DNA from: Flavivirga sp. 57AJ16
GTDB lineage: Bacteria; Bacteroidota; Bacteroidia; Flavobacteriales; Flavobacteriaceae
Length of the DNA stretch: 64,000 nucleotides
Direction: 5' to 3'
Assembly (NCBI RefSeq): GCF_028736925.1
Contig: NZ_JAQZAT010000005.1
Coordinates: 124,001 to 188,000, forward strand
Position numbers and translations under genes: made by a program. Every line of letters starts with the position of its first letter. The stretch's first letter is position 1. The notes below the pieces were generated by a model. That model did not search any database. It saw nothing but the letters and a program-made list of their open reading frames with translations, and was not told the DNA's origin. Shown in pieces: positions 42,615-53,142 of the stretch.

Positions 42615-43232
42615 ATGAAAAGCAAACCAAAATCAAAAACAGATAAATCCCGATTACGTTTACTGCACCAGTATTACCAGTTTACAGGCTTTTATAGTTT
42701 TGTATGGCGTGCTGTAAAACGCTCTTTACCTGCTATTATAGCTATTGTCATTGCAATTTATGTCATTAATCATTTTTTTGATATTAATGCTTTTTTGGTT
42801 GAACTTACCGAAACCTTACCTGTATATGGGGTTTTGGGGGTCTTTTTTGCTTCTGAAACGTTACTCGGATTAATACCTCCGGAAATGTTTATTGCCTGGG
42901 CAGGAAAACTGTCAGACCCATGGCTTTATCTTGGTTTCCTTGCATTTTTGTCCTATTTTGGTGGTTTACTATCATACTGGATCGGTTATATTATAACAAA
43001 AATTCCATCAGTACACAGTTATTTGGAAACTAAAATGGAAAAGCAATTAAAGAACTCCAAAAAATGGGGCGGTTTCCTTATTATTGTTGGTGCCCTGCTC
43101 CCACTTCCATTCTCAATATCCTGTATAGCAGCGGGTATTATTGAATTTCCATTTAAGAATGTTATCCTGTATGGCTCACTGCGATTAGCCCGCTTTGCTA
43201 TCTATGGACTCATTATTTTTAATGCACTTTAA
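42615..43232 (+). CDS. small VTT/DedA-like membrane protein
   Basis: 205 residues from the ATG at 42615; the frame opens at 42510 but the first 35 residues lack the usual start. Five hydrophobic segments with VFFASETLLGLIPPEMFIAW and GALLPLPFSISCIAAG resemble the YqaA/VTT (SNARE-associated) family. Members are thought to be lipid scramblases or transporters. A DUF3817 gene follows 65 bp downstream. Confidence 0.7.
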   Translation: MKSKPKSKTDKSRLRLLHQYYQFTGFYSFVWRAVKRSLPAIIAIVIAIYVINHFFDINAFLVELTETLPVYGVLGVFFASETLLGLIPPEMFIAWAGKLSDPWLYLGFLAFLSYFGGLLSYWIGYIITKIPSVHSYLETKMEKQLKNSKKWGGFLIIVGALLPLPFSISCIAAGIIEFPFKNVILYGSLRLARFAIYGLIIFNAL

Positions 43233-43296
43233 ATAAGCTGCAAGATCCCAAGGTTATTTTCTTATTCTGCCTTATTTTTGTGCGAAAACCTTATAT

Positions 43297-43593
43297 ATGT
43301 TTTCATTCCCTTTTATATTTAGAATTATAGCACTGCTTGAAGGTGTATCTTATATTTTACTGTTGTTTATAGCAACGCCTATCAAATACCTTTTGGACGA
43401 TCCACAATATGTTAAACTGTTGGGAATGCCGCACGGATTACTGTTTGTTGCCTACGTTGCTTTTTCTTTTATGCTGAAAAAGGATTTTAATTGGAATACC
43501 AAACAATTTGCTACGGTTCTTTTAGCATCTATTATTCCATTTGGAACCTTTTATATTGATAGAAAGTATTTCAAAAACTATAATAATGGATAA
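43297..43593 (+). CDS. DUF3817 integral membrane protein
   Basis: 98 residues with three membrane helices and the family signature RIIALLEGVSYILLL and GMPHGLLFVAYV. It overlaps the MscS gene start by 8 bp. Function unknown. Confidence 0.8.
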   Translation: MFSFPFIFRIIALLEGVSYILLLFIATPIKYLLDDPQYVKLLGMPHGLLFVAYVAFSFMLKKDFNWNTKQFATVLLASIIPFGTFYIDRKYFKNYNNG

Positions 43594-44842
43594 ATCAATT
43601 GATTACTCACATTTACTTTATAAGTATTTGGTTGAAAATACTGGTTTAACAGATAATGCCGCCAGATACCTTAATGTCATGGCGTTGTTACTGGTATTAT
43701 TGGCCGCTATTTTTGTTGTTGATTTTGTGATCAGGAAAATCCTGATAAAGACGTTTAATCAGTTTGCTTCGGTGTCTAAGACAAATTTCGATGATTTGAT
43801 GATTGCCAATAAGCTGCCAAGGAATATAGCGCATATTATTCCGCTTTTGATCGCCATGGAATTCACGCCTATTATTTTTATGGATTTCCCAAGGTTTGAT
43901 GGCGTTATTGAAAAAGGTTTACAAGTCTTTGCTATTGTGCTAACCCTTTGGATTGTAAGGAGTTTTTTGAATACTTTAAAGGATTACTTTAAAACCTTAC
44001 CACGCCTAAAGGACAAACCTGTAGATAGCTACATTCAGGTCTTTATGATCTTTGCATGGGTCGCAGGCTTTATGTCGGCCATTGCTATTATTACCGATAC
44101 TCCTTTTGTGGCCTTCCTAACGGCTCTTGGAGCGGCTTCTGCGATCATTATTCTTATCTTTAAGGATACCATCTTAGGTTTTGTAGCCAGTATTCAGGTG
44201 TCCATTAACGATATGGTACGCATTGGCGATTGGATCACGTTTGAAAAGTATGGTGCCGATGGCGATGTGATTGAAATCAACTTGGCAACTGTCAAGGTTC
44301 AGAATTTCGATAAGACCATTACGACCATTCCAACCTATGCACTGATTTCGGATTCTTTTAAGAACTGGCGAGGTATGACCAATTCGTCAGGGAGACGCAT
44401 TAAGAGAGCACTGTACATAAAGCAAGAAAGTATTAAATATTTAAGTGCAGATAGTGTCAATGTACTTAAGGATATTCAATTGATTACCGAGTATCTGGAA
44501 ACCCGGCAAGCAGATATAAACTCATACAACACCTCTAACCATATTAACAAAGAACTTTTAATCAATGGCAGAAACCTAACAAACATTGGGGTTTTTAGAA
44601 AATATATAGATACCTATCTTAAGAAGCATTCGGCGATCAATAAGGATATGATGATTATGACGCGTCAATTAGCACCAACAACACAAGGCATTCCTATGGA
44701 AATTTATGCTTTTAGTAGCGATAAGCGTTGGGAAAACTATGAATATATCATATCTGATATATTCGATCACATCATAGCGGCACTTCCCTATTTCGATTTA
44801 GAGATTTTTGAGTTACCAAGCGGTGGCCATTTTATTACATAG
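43586..44842 (+). CDS. mechanosensitive ion channel, MscS family (YbdG-like)
   Basis: 418 residues from the ATG at 43586; the frame opens at 43541. There are five membrane helices, then the MscS pore and beta domain (GAASAIIILIFKDTILGFVASIQV, then MVRIGDWI and GDVIEINLATVKVQNFDKT). It releases solutes on hypo-osmotic shock. The large C-terminal domain and the conserved NWRGM and RRIKRAL segments match the YbdG/Msm subgroup. Translation is coupled to the DUF3817 gene. Confidence 0.85.
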   Translation: MDKSIDYSHLLYKYLVENTGLTDNAARYLNVMALLLVLLAAIFVVDFVIRKILIKTFNQFASVSKTNFDDLMIANKLPRNIAHIIPLLIAMEFTPIIFMDFPRFDGVIEKGLQVFAIVLTLWIVRSFLNTLKDYFKTLPRLKDKPVDSYIQVFMIFAWVAGFMSAIAIITDTPFVAFLTALGAASAIIILIFKDTILGFVASIQVSINDMVRIGDWITFEKYGADGDVIEINLATVKVQNFDKTITTIPTYALISDSFKNWRGMTNSSGRRIKRALYIKQESIKYLSADSVNVLKDIQLITEYLETRQADINSYNTSNHINKELLINGRNLTNIGVFRKYIDTYLKKHSAINKDMMIMTRQLAPTTQGIPMEIYAFSSDKRWENYEYIISDIFDHIIAALPYFDLEIFELPSGGHFIT

Positions 44843-44985
44843 CTGCAATTTCAATAAATTTATATTTAAGAAAAGTATTACGAATTAAACAAAAAATTAT
44901 AGACTAAAGTTATTTAAAGTTCGATTAAATGTATTTTTTATAAGAAAAATAGTTCTTTTTATTTTTTTTAACTAAATATAAACCT

Positions 44986-44993
44986 TAGGTTTG
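44986..44993 (+). promoter_or_regulatory. possible -7 box of the adhesin gene
   Basis: TAGGTTTG fits TAnnTTTG, 37 bp before the ATG at 45030, and overlaps the palindrome AAACCTTAGGTTT (44981-44992 area). A clear -33 element is not seen. Confidence 0.35.
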
Positions 44994-45029
44994 TTTTTAA
45001 ATTTTGCAATTAACCAAACCTAGATTTCA

Positions 45030-47294
45030 ATGAAAAAACAATTACTTTTAATGATGCTTGGATTATTTTTGTTACAGTTTTCCAATGCCCAAGTTTCCAA
45101 AACGAACAATACTAGCGGAACCGTATTTAGTACTGGTCCTAATCATATGGATCGTACTTTTACTTTTACAGCAGGTGAGTTTTCATCCACTTCACTTACA
45201 GAAGTTGAATTAAGTTTACAACTAATTATAGGAAATGGTTCACCACCTACATTAGGAGGATATGGTGTACATGAGGATTTGAATGTTCGCTTAGTATCTC
45301 CTACTGGAACTGCCGTAGATTTGGTTCAAGATAGATGGGGGTATTGGACTGGTAATCCAAGCCAGTTAAACTCATTTCACCTTTTTCCGGCAATAGAAGC
45401 AACGGTTAATTTTGATGATGACAATTCAACAAATATTGAAACTTTAGATAACTGGCAAGCAGGTAATTTTGCACCACATAACCCATTAAGTGCTTTTGAT
45501 GGTGAAAATCCTGCTGGAACATGGACATTACGTATTTCTGACGGTAATAGTCAATTCGCCGCCTCAGATTATTTTCATTTTGTTACTGCAACAATAACAG
45601 TGACCTCTGGTATATCTAACACAGCTCCAGTAATATCAGGAACATCATCTGGTCAAGGAGTACTTGACAATGATACGTTAAGTCCTTTCTCTACAATTGC
45701 AATTACTGATGCTGATGGGGATAATGTATCAGTGATCATAACTTTAGACGATAATGCAAAAGGGATATTGTCAGGAACTGGTTTAACAGGTAGTGGTCCT
45801 TATGCTATAGCTAGTACAACGGCTGCTGATTTACAAACAAAACTAAGATCGTTATCTTTTAATCCAACAGATAACAGAACTAGTACCACAGAAACAACAA
45901 CTTTTACAGTAGTTCTTGATGATGGTAGTGATACGGATTCTGATAATACAACAACAGTAATATCTAGTGCCGTTGCCCCTACTGTGTCCAGCGTCTCTGT
46001 GCCAGCCAGTGCGACCTACGTAACGGGACAGAACCTGAACTTTATCATTAACTTCAGCGAGAATGTTACCGTAAATACAATAGGAGGCACGCCCCAGATG
46101 AGCGTTACCATAGGTGCCACGGCACGCCAGGCGGTCTACCTGAGCGGCAGTGGAACCTCGGCATTATTATTTAGATATACCATACAAGCTGGTGGACTGG
46201 ATACCGATGGCATCGCCGTGGGCACGTTGTCCGAAAACGGTGGTACTTTGAGGGATTCCGGTTCCAAAGACGTCAACCCGGTACTGAACAGTGTCGGATC
46301 GACCGCTTCCGTTTTAGTGGATGCTGTTGCCCCTACCGTCTCCAGTGTTACTGTACCGGCCGATGCCACGTATGTAGCAGGGCAAAATCTAGACTTTACA
46401 ATAAACACCGACGAGAACGTAACGGTAAACGCGGGGGGAGGCACACCACAATTAAGCCTTACAGTTGGTGCCACAACGCGCCAAGCTGTTTACCAAAGTG
46501 GCAGCGGAACCTCGGCACTGTTATTTAGGTACACCGTTCAGGCAGGCGAGCTGGATACCGATGGGATAGCAATCGGTACGTTGGGTGCCAATGGCGGAAC
46601 GCTAAGGGACGGGGTTGGAAACGACCTTAATACCACATTGAACAGTGTTGGAAGCACCACCGCGGTATTAGTGGATGCAGCAGCACCAACCATAAGCAGT
46701 GTTACTGTACCGGCCGATGCCACGTATGTAGCAGGGCAAAATCTAGACTTCACAATAAACACCGACGAGAACGTAATGGTAAACACCGGGGGCGGCACAC
46801 CACAATTAAGCCTTACAGTTGGTGCCACAACGCGCCAAGCTATTTACCAAAGTGGCAGCGGGACCTCGGCACTGTTATTTAGGTACACCGTTCAGGTAGG
46901 CGATCTGGATACCGATGGGATAGCAATCGGGACGTTGGGTGCCAATGGCGGAACGCTAAGGGACGGGGTTGGAAACGACCTTAATACCACATTAAATAGT
47001 ATTGGTGCCACTACTGCTGTTTTGGTAGATGCCACTCTAAGTATCAACAATATTGAAAATACATCTAAGTTTTCAATGTATCCAAACCCTAGTTTTAATC
47101 ATATGAAGATCAAGTCTAGTTTGGGTGGTGATTATAATATTATTAACCAGTTAGGTCAAATAGTAAAAACATTTAAAGTAAATGCCAATATGGAATCTAC
47201 TATTTATATAGGAGATTTAAGTGGAGGTATGTATATTGTTAAAGCAATAAATAGTTCTAATAAGTCTTCTCAAAAATTAGTTGTTAAAAAGTAG
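45030..47294 (+). CDS. T9SS-secreted adhesin with P-domain-like and Ig-like repeats
   Basis: 754 residues. A signal peptide (LMMLGLFLLQFSNAQ) is followed by a proprotein-convertase P-like domain (about 30-190, ending NPAGTWTLRISDGNSQF), a cadherin/Ig-like domain, and three consecutive ~118-residue repeats (about 318-670). Each repeat contains ATYV-GQNLDFTIN and LLFRYTVQAG motifs. A T9SS type A tail ends it (FSMYPNPSFNHMKIKS, then GGMYIVKAINSSNKSSQKLV). Repeats 2 and 3 are nearly identical at DNA level (354 bp period). Probably a surface adhesin. The repeat region is also more GC-rich than its flanks. Confidence 0.82.
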   Translation: MKKQLLLMMLGLFLLQFSNAQVSKTNNTSGTVFSTGPNHMDRTFTFTAGEFSSTSLTEVELSLQLIIGNGSPPTLGGYGVHEDLNVRLVSPTGTAVDLVQDRWGYWTGNPSQLNSFHLFPAIEATVNFDDDNSTNIETLDNWQAGNFAPHNPLSAFDGENPAGTWTLRISDGNSQFAASDYFHFVTATITVTSGISNTAPVISGTSSGQGVLDNDTLSPFSTIAITDADGDNVSVIITLDDNAKGILSGTGLTGSGPYAIASTTAADLQTKLRSLSFNPTDNRTSTTETTTFTVVLDDGSDTDSDNTTTVISSAVAPTVSSVSVPASATYVTGQNLNFIINFSENVTVNTIGGTPQMSVTIGATARQAVYLSGSGTSALLFRYTIQAGGLDTDGIAVGTLSENGGTLRDSGSKDVNPVLNSVGSTASVLVDAVAPTVSSVTVPADATYVAGQNLDFTINTDENVTVNAGGGTPQLSLTVGATTRQAVYQSGSGTSALLFRYTVQAGELDTDGIAIGTLGANGGTLRDGVGNDLNTTLNSVGSTTAVLVDAAAPTISSVTVPADATYVAGQNLDFTINTDENVMVNTGGGTPQLSLTVGATTRQAIYQSGSGTSALLFRYTVQVGDLDTDGIAIGTLGANGGTLRDGVGNDLNTTLNSIGATTAVLVDATLSINNIENTSKFSMYPNPSFNHMKIKSSLGGDYNIINQLGQIVKTFKVNANMESTIYIGDLSGGMYIVKAINSSNKSSQKLVVKK
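46344..47020 (+). repeat. near-identical 354 bp coding repeats
   Basis: AGTGTTACTGTACCGGCCGA occurs at 46344 and again at 46698, and the following ~300 bp are almost identical. A more diverged unit precedes at about 45985. Recent duplication or gene conversion is likely. Confidence 0.8.
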
Positions 47295-47327
47295 TTTTAA
47301 CGATCCTTAGGAAGACATCTTAAACTG

Positions 47328-47375
47328 TATAGCGAAAGCGTAAGTGCCATATTATCCACTTACGTTTTCGCTATA
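47328..47375. terminator. strong bidirectional-type hairpin after the adhesin gene
   Basis: A 19-nt stem (TATAGCGAAAGCGTAAGTG with 47357-47375, one G-T pair) and a 10-nt loop, 34 bp after the stop. Confidence 0.75.
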
Positions 47376-47421
47376 AATAATTATGATTCCCTGATAGTAC
47401 TAGTTTTAAGAAATCACTTGT

Positions 47422-47461
47422 TAAAAAAAACGTGAACTAAATAATGAGAGCGTCCACGTTT
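47422..47461 (-). terminator. terminator of the leu operon (minus strand)
   Basis: On the minus strand AAAACGTG pairs with CACGTTTT, which continues as a T8 run, 24 bp after the leuB stop. Confidence 0.7.
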
Positions 47462-47484
47462 TAAATATAAATTAGAGTAGTATA

Positions 47485-48543
47485 TTAGATATTAGCAGCC
47501 AACCAGTCCCCTACTTCTTGGGTTCCATATGCTTTTTCGCCATTGGCCAAATCTTCGGTAACAATACCTTCTGCTAACGATTTGTTTACAACCTCTCTAA
47601 TGGCAGCACCTTCTTCTGGTAGGTTAAATGCGGTTTCAAACATCATGGCGGCAGATAGTACGGTGGCCAAAGGGTTTGCAATGTTTAACCCCGTAGCTTG
47701 CGGATACGACCCGTGAATAGGCTCGAATAAAGCAATATCGCTTCCCATGGATGCCGATGGCATCAATCCCATAGAACCGGAAATAACCGAAGCTTCATCT
47801 GTTAAAATATCACCGAATAAATTTTCAGTAATCAAGACATCGTAACTGTTAGGCCATTGTACCAATCGCATGGCTACGGCATCAACAAATTCATAGGACA
47901 CTTCTACTTCTGGGTAATCTTTTTCCATGGCCTGAACGGTCTCTCTCCATAATCTAGAGGTCTCTAAAACATTCGCTTTATCAACACAGCACAGTTTTTT
48001 AGAACGCTTCATAGCTAATTCGAAACCTTTTTTTGCCAATCGTCGTACTTCAGCTCTTGTGTAAACACAATTGTCATAAGCTGTTTCGCCTTCATCCCTT
48101 CTCCCCTTTTCTCCAAAGTAGATACCCCCGGTCAATTCACGTAAAAACACCAAATCGGTACCTTCAATACGTTCTCTTTTAAGTGGTGATTTATCTATTA
48201 ACGATGGGAATGTAAAAGTTGGTCTTACATTAGCGAACAGACCCAGTTTTTTACGCATTTTTAACAAACCTTGTTCTGGGCGAACTTTTGCAGACGGATC
48301 GTTATCGAAACGTGGGTGACCAATAGCACCAAATAAAACGGCATCTGAAGCAGCACAAACATCATGGGTTTCATCTGGATAAGGTTCTCCAACAGCATCA
48401 ATGGCTGCTGCACCGGTTAATGCTGGTTTCCAGGTGATTTCATGTCCGAATTTTTTAGCAACGGCATCACTTACCTTTACAGCTTGTTCTATGACTTCTG
48501 GTCCTATACCGTCTCCGGCTAAAAGGGCAATATTAAATTTCAT
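47485..48543 (-). CDS. leuB: 3-isopropylmalate dehydrogenase
   Basis: 352 residues. It oxidises and decarboxylates 3-isopropylmalate with NAD+, the third step of leucine synthesis. Visible signatures: [12 protein letters not shown] at the N-terminus, [13 protein letters not shown], and [20 protein letters not shown] with metal-binding Asp residues, then EPIHGS. Last gene of the leuCDAB operon, 22 bp after leuA. Length is normal and all motifs are intact. Confidence 0.96.
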   Translation of the reverse strand: MKFNIALLAGDGIGPEVIEQAVKVSDAVAKKFGHEITWKPALTGAAAIDAVGEPYPDETHDVCAASDAVLFGAIGHPRFDNDPSAKVRPEQGLLKMRKKLGLFANVRPTFTFPSLIDKSPLKRERIEGTDLVFLRELTGGIYFGEKGRRDEGETAYDNCVYTRAEVRRLAKKGFELAMKRSKKLCCVDKANVLETSRLWRETVQAMEKDYPEVEVSYEFVDAVAMRLVQWPNSYDVLITENLFGDILTDEASVISGSMGLMPSASMGSDIALFEPIHGSYPQATGLNIANPLATVLSAAMMFETAFNLPEEGAAIREVVNKSLAEGIVTEDLANGEKAYGTQEVGDWLAANI

Positions 48544-48565
48544 TTATTTTGTTTTATGGTAATCT

Positions 48566-50086
48566 TTAATTAATAATAATGTTTAGCATTTTTTCGGTTG
48601 CCTTAATAGCAGACACCGTTTGATCCGAGTCAAGACCACGCGTTTTAAACTCCTTATCGTGATCTTTCCAGGTTATAATGGTTTCACATAAAGCATCAGA
48701 GTTGCTTCCCGGGGGAATCCTTACTGCATAGTCAATTAAACCTGGCAGGATCATATCTTTCTTTTTGAAAATGCTTTTGATGGCATTCATAAAAGCATCA
48801 AATTGTCCGTCGCCCTGAGCATTTTCTTCAAAGTTTTCGTTATTTATGGTAATTGAAACCGTTGTGGATGGTTTTAGGCCTTTTGAATGTGTTAATACAT
48901 AAGAATTGACCTTAACCTTTTCTTCATACGTATAATCTAAAACATCAGATATAATATATGGCAAGTCCTCTTTGGTGACCACTTGTTTTTTGTCACCCAA
49001 TTCAATAATACGTTGGGTGACTTTCCTTAAATCATCATCGTTTAACTGAAGTCCTAATTCTTGTAAATTTTTCTGAATATTAGCTTTTCCAGATGATTTC
49101 CCGAGTGCATATTTACGGGTTCTGCCAAAGCGCTCTGGTAATAAATCACTAAAATATAAATTCTTTTTATTGTCCCCATCGGCATGTATGCCTGCGGTTT
49201 GCGTAAATACATTGGCTCCAATCACAGGTTTGTTAGCTGGAATCATAACACCCGAAAATGTTTCGACCAGCTTACTGACCGAATACAACATTTTTTCGTT
49301 TACCCCAACTTCTACTTCGGGCATAAAATCATTAATAACGGCAATAGTACTTGCCATAGGGGCATTACCAGCCCTTTCACCCATACCGTTAATGGTTAAG
49401 TGGAGTCCGTCTGCACCAGCTTTGAGTGCTTCCATAACATTGGCGACACCTAGATCATAATCATTATGTGCATGAAAATCGAAATGCAAATTCGGGTAAG
49501 TATCCTTGATTTCCTTTACAAAATCGTAAGATTCCTTAGGGGTGATAATTCCTAAAGTATCGGGAAGCATAATACGTTTAATAGGCTGTGTTGAAAGAAA
49601 CTCTAAAAACTCAAAAACATACGTTTTGGAATTGCGCATGCCATTACTCCAATCCTCTAAATAAATATTGGTTTCAATACCTTTTTTATTAGCTAATAAA
49701 ACAGCTTCTGATATTTCTTTAAAATGCTGACCTGAAGTCTTTTTTAGTTGATGGGTTAAATGATTTAATGAACCTTTAGTAAGTAAGTTTTGTACCTTAG
49801 CTCCCGCTTCGATCATCCAATCTATGGAGACGCCCTTATCAACAAAAGTAAGGACTTCAACGGCATGTAAATAATCATTTTTCTTTGCCCAATTAGTGAC
49901 GTCTTTTACTGCTTGAAGTTCGCCCTCGGAGACTCTAGCTGAAGCTATTTCTATACGGTCTACCTTTAGCTCTTCCAATAAAAGCTTAGCAATGGTTAGT
50001 TTTTCTGAAGCAGAAAACGACACGCTCGAGGTTTGTTCACCATCGCGCAATGTCGTATCCATTATTTCTATCCTCTTCATTGCCAT
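48566..50086 (-). CDS. leuA: 2-isopropylmalate synthase
   Basis: 506 residues. It condenses acetyl-CoA with 2-ketoisovalerate. The DRE-TIM barrel starts MDTTLRDGEQTSS, the metal site is HFDFHAHNDYDLG and NGMGERAGNAP, and a C-terminal regulatory LeuA-dimer domain (about 390-500) probably confers leucine feedback. It starts immediately after leuD. Citramalate synthase is a related alternative, but the operon favours LeuA. Confidence 0.9.
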   Translation of the reverse strand: MAMKRIEIMDTTLRDGEQTSSVSFSASEKLTIAKLLLEELKVDRIEIASARVSEGELQAVKDVTNWAKKNDYLHAVEVLTFVDKGVSIDWMIEAGAKVQNLLTKGSLNHLTHQLKKTSGQHFKEISEAVLLANKKGIETNIYLEDWSNGMRNSKTYVFEFLEFLSTQPIKRIMLPDTLGIITPKESYDFVKEIKDTYPNLHFDFHAHNDYDLGVANVMEALKAGADGLHLTINGMGERAGNAPMASTIAVINDFMPEVEVGVNEKMLYSVSKLVETFSGVMIPANKPVIGANVFTQTAGIHADGDNKKNLYFSDLLPERFGRTRKYALGKSSGKANIQKNLQELGLQLNDDDLRKVTQRIIELGDKKQVVTKEDLPYIISDVLDYTYEEKVKVNSYVLTHSKGLKPSTTVSITINNENFEENAQGDGQFDAFMNAIKSIFKKKDMILPGLIDYAVRIPPGSNSDALCETIITWKDHDKEFKTRGLDSDQTVSAIKATEKMLNIIIN

Positions 50087-50683
50087 TTATAGCATCAAAC
50101 CATTAGCAAATGTTTCTATCTCTCCTTTTATGTTTTGTAAATAATCAATATCATCAAAACCATTAAGCATGTTGTCTTTTTTATAGGTGTTAATATCGAA
50201 AGACTCTTGAGCTCCAGTAGACTTAATCGTAATGGTTTGCTCTGGTAAATTTACTTCGATCTCAGTATTGGCATCTTCATATATGGCATTGAAGATCTGC
50301 TCTGAAAACTCAGGGCTCACTTGTACAGGTAAAACACCTATGTTTAAACAGTTGTTTTTAAATATATCTGCAAAAAAGCTAGATACTACACAGCGAAATC
50401 CATAATCATAAACCGCCCACGCTGCATGTTCCCTAGAGGAACCAGAACCAAAATTCTTTCCTCCTACTAAAATCTTACCACTATAAATAGGGTTGTTCAA
50501 TACAAAGTCCTGCTTTGGGGTATTGTCATTATTATATCTCCAATCCCTAAATAAATTATCTCCAAATCCTTTGCGTTCTGTAGCTTTTAAGAACCTTGCA
50601 GGTATAATTTGATCCGTATCGACATTTTCTAGTGGCAATGGAACTGCTGTGCTTGTTAGTATATTAAATTTATCGTAAGCCAT
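50087..50683 (-). CDS. leuD: 3-isopropylmalate dehydratase small subunit
   Basis: 198 residues with the swivel-domain motifs DTDQIIPARFLK and GKNFGSGSSREHAAWA. It forms the heterodimer with LeuC that isomerises 2- to 3-isopropylmalate. It ends one base before leuA begins and follows leuC by about 100 bp. Confidence 0.95.
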   Translation of the reverse strand: MAYDKFNILTSTAVPLPLENVDTDQIIPARFLKATERKGFGDNLFRDWRYNNDNTPKQDFVLNNPIYSGKILVGGKNFGSGSSREHAAWAVYDYGFRCVVSSFFADIFKNNCLNIGVLPVQVSPEFSEQIFNAIYEDANTEIEVNLPEQTITIKSTGAQESFDINTYKKDNMLNGFDDIDYLQNIKGEIETFANGLML

Positions 50684-50782
50684 GTTTTTTAGTATTCTGT
50701 TGCCAGTATTTAATTGGCAGTTTTATTATAATTGTTTTTCATAAATATCCCTTTCAAAAGTCCCCTTTGGGGATTTAGGGGA

Positions 50783-52177
50783 TTATAATAAGTCTCTTGG
50801 ATCGGTTACTATACCTGTAATTGCCGCTGCTGCTGCCACTAATGGACTGGCAAGCAACGTTCTGGAACCAGGGCCTTGACGTCCTTCAAAGTTTCTATTA
50901 GAAGTACTTACCGCATATTTTCCAGCAGGTACTTTATCATCATTCATGGCTAAACATGCAGAACAACCAGGTTGTCTTAATACAAATCCAGCTTCAGTAA
51001 TCACATCCAAAATCCCCTCTTCTTTAATTTTGTCTTCTACTTCATGAGAACCAGGCACTAACCAGGCCGTAACATGGTCTGCTTTTCGTTTTCCTTTAAC
51101 TATAGAAGCAAACGCCCTAAAATCCTCAATCCTACCGTTAGTACAACTTCCCAGAAAAACATAATCGATCTTTTTACCGATCATAGAGTCATTTTCCTCA
51201 TACCCCATATAGTTTAAAGACTTTTTATAAGTAGCAACACCACCTTCAACAGCATCGGCATTAGGAATATTATTGGAAATACCAATTCCCATACCTGGGT
51301 TCGTTCCATAGGTAATCATAGGTTCTATGTCGCTAGCCAAGAAAGTTAATTCTTTATCGAAAATGGCATCGTCCTCAGTTTTTAAGGTTTTCCAATAAGC
51401 GACTGCTTGATCCCAAGCGTCTCCTTTTGGAGATAGCGGTTTGTCCTTTAAATATTCGAAGGTCGTTTCATCTGGAGCAATCATACCACCGCGGGCACCC
51501 ATCTCAATAGATAAGTTACACACCGTCATACGACCTTCCATGGTCATATTTTCAAAAACATCACCTGCATATTCTACAAAATACCCTGTAGCACCGGAAG
51601 TTGTTAATTTTGAAATGATGTAAAGCGCTACATCTTTAGGTGTCACGCCTTTTCCTAATTGCCCATTGACATTAATGCGCATTTTTTTAGGTTTTGGCTG
51701 CATGATACATTGTGTAGACAATACCATTTCAACTTCAGAGGTTCCAATACCAAAGGCGATGGCACCAAATGCTCCGTGAGTAGATGTATGTGAATCACCA
51801 CAAACAATGGTGGCTCCGGGAAAGGTAATACCGTTTTCGGGACCTACGACGTGTACAATCCCATTTTTTTTATGACCAAGTCCCCAATGGCTAATACCAT
51901 ATTCGTTAGAGTTATCTTCCAAAGCTTTTAATTGATTTGCCGATAACGGATCTTCAACGGGTAAATGTTGGTTAATAGTAGGTGTATTATGATCGGCCGT
52001 AGCAAATGTACGCTCTGGGTACAGTACGCTTAGACCTCTATTCTTTAAACCTAAAAAAGCCACAGGACTTGTTACTTCGTGTATAAAATGGCGATCAATA
52101 AAGAATACATCTGGTCCGCCTTCAATCTTTTTTACAACATGCGAATCCCACACTTTGTCAAATAATGATTTGCTCAT
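50783..52177 (-). CDS. leuC: 3-isopropylmalate dehydratase large subunit
   Basis: 464 residues, aconitase superfamily, with 4Fe-4S cluster cysteines in [10 protein letters not shown] and [10 protein letters not shown], and [16 protein letters not shown]. First gene of leuCDAB on the minus strand. The ~100 bp gap to leuD contains a small TCCCCtttGGGGA hairpin (about 50761-50773) that may tune relative expression. Confidence 0.96.
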   Translation of the reverse strand: MSKSLFDKVWDSHVVKKIEGGPDVFFIDRHFIHEVTSPVAFLGLKNRGLSVLYPERTFATADHNTPTINQHLPVEDPLSANQLKALEDNSNEYGISHWGLGHKKNGIVHVVGPENGITFPGATIVCGDSHTSTHGAFGAIAFGIGTSEVEMVLSTQCIMQPKPKKMRINVNGQLGKGVTPKDVALYIISKLTTSGATGYFVEYAGDVFENMTMEGRMTVCNLSIEMGARGGMIAPDETTFEYLKDKPLSPKGDAWDQAVAYWKTLKTEDDAIFDKELTFLASDIEPMITYGTNPGMGIGISNNIPNADAVEGGVATYKKSLNYMGYEENDSMIGKKIDYVFLGSCTNGRIEDFRAFASIVKGKRKADHVTAWLVPGSHEVEDKIKEEGILDVITEAGFVLRQPGCSACLAMNDDKVPAGKYAVSTSNRNFEGRQGPGSRTLLASPLVAAAAAITGIVTDPRDLL

Positions 52178-52743
52178 AAAATATTTAAAATTTAATGTAT
52201 TGAACGCTTCTTGACCTTTATTACTATTTCCTAAAACCTGCCTGTGGCAGTTCGGTTAAACACAAAAAGTCAAGATGGGTTCTTGTATATTTAGTAAGCA
52301 AATTTATAAAAAACTACTTTTTTTTGCAGTCTTTTTAGTGTAGAAGATACTTTGCTATTAAATTTTTATAAAATCCCCAACAAACAGTCTATTCTTTAAA
52401 TTAAATGCAATAAAACATCAAAATTGATTATAATTTCCAAAACATCAATTTTTGTATAGCTAAGTCTCTATAAAATGGCATAGAATATTTAGAAATAAAA
52501 AATTGAAGTTCAAGGTAAAAAGCGTAGGTATAGCCTAGTTCAATGTCATTAAGTTAATGTAATTTGTTCTTTATTTGTCACATTGGGTACTTCGACTATA
52601 GTTTATCTAGCGAAGTCGAAATGCTAATAAAAACTAGAACTCCAATTGGTCTTCGACTATTAATAAGCTAAAAAAGGACTGTCAGCAATTAAAAGTTTAA
52701 AAGGCATAATGTTAGTATTAAAATCATGCATCCTCACCTACAT
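52178..52743. other. gene-free region upstream of leuC
   Basis: 566 bp with no supported gene. It should contain the leu promoter and perhaps a leader. It holds short palindromes including CTGCC/GGCAG (about 52240-52252) and TTCGACTA/CGAAGTCG (52588-52620 area). No T-box or classic leucine-rich leader peptide was recognised. Confidence 0.4.
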
Positions 52744-53130
52744 CTATTTCAGTCTATCCGCCACATATTCTATTCGTGTTTTTCCGTGGGGCTTCGTTCT
52801 GCCATCTTCTCCAAGGTTTACCATGACAATATTAGAGATCGTAATAATAGTTTCCCTGGTCATTTTATTTCTAACTTCACTGCTCAACACCAGAGACGCA
52901 TTTCCAAATTTAACAACTTCAATGCCAATTTCTACAATATCGCCTTGTTTGGCCGAAGCCTTAAAATCTATTTCACTCATATATTTGGTTACAATTTTTT
53001 GGTTTTCGAGTTGAATAATGGCATACAAAGCAGCCTCCTCGTCTATCCATTCTAATAATCTACCTCCAAATAATGTTCCGTTAGGATTTAAATCTTCCGG
53101 TTTTACCCATTTTCGCGTATGAAATCTCAT
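52744..53130 (-). CDS. acyl-CoA thioesterase, hotdog fold
   Basis: 128 residues with the YciA/BACH-type pattern NPNGTLFGGRLLEWIDEEAA (catalytic Asp) and MSEIDFKASAKQGDIVEIG. It hydrolyses acyl-CoA thioesters in the cytoplasm. The stop lies in the gap before leuC and the gene follows the DUF72 gene by 12 bp. Confidence 0.85.
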   Translation of the reverse strand: MRFHTRKWVKPEDLNPNGTLFGGRLLEWIDEEAALYAIIQLENQKIVTKYMSEIDFKASAKQGDIVEIGIEVVKFGNASLVLSSEVRNKMTRETIITISNIVMVNLGEDGRTKPHGKTRIEYVADRLK

Positions 53131-53142
53131 GTGGTTTTATTT

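Noticed and set aside
46136-46828. Two similar ~100-codon minus-strand frames
   Set aside because: They are shadows of the duplicated Ig-like repeats in the adhesin and are similar to each other only because the sense repeats are.
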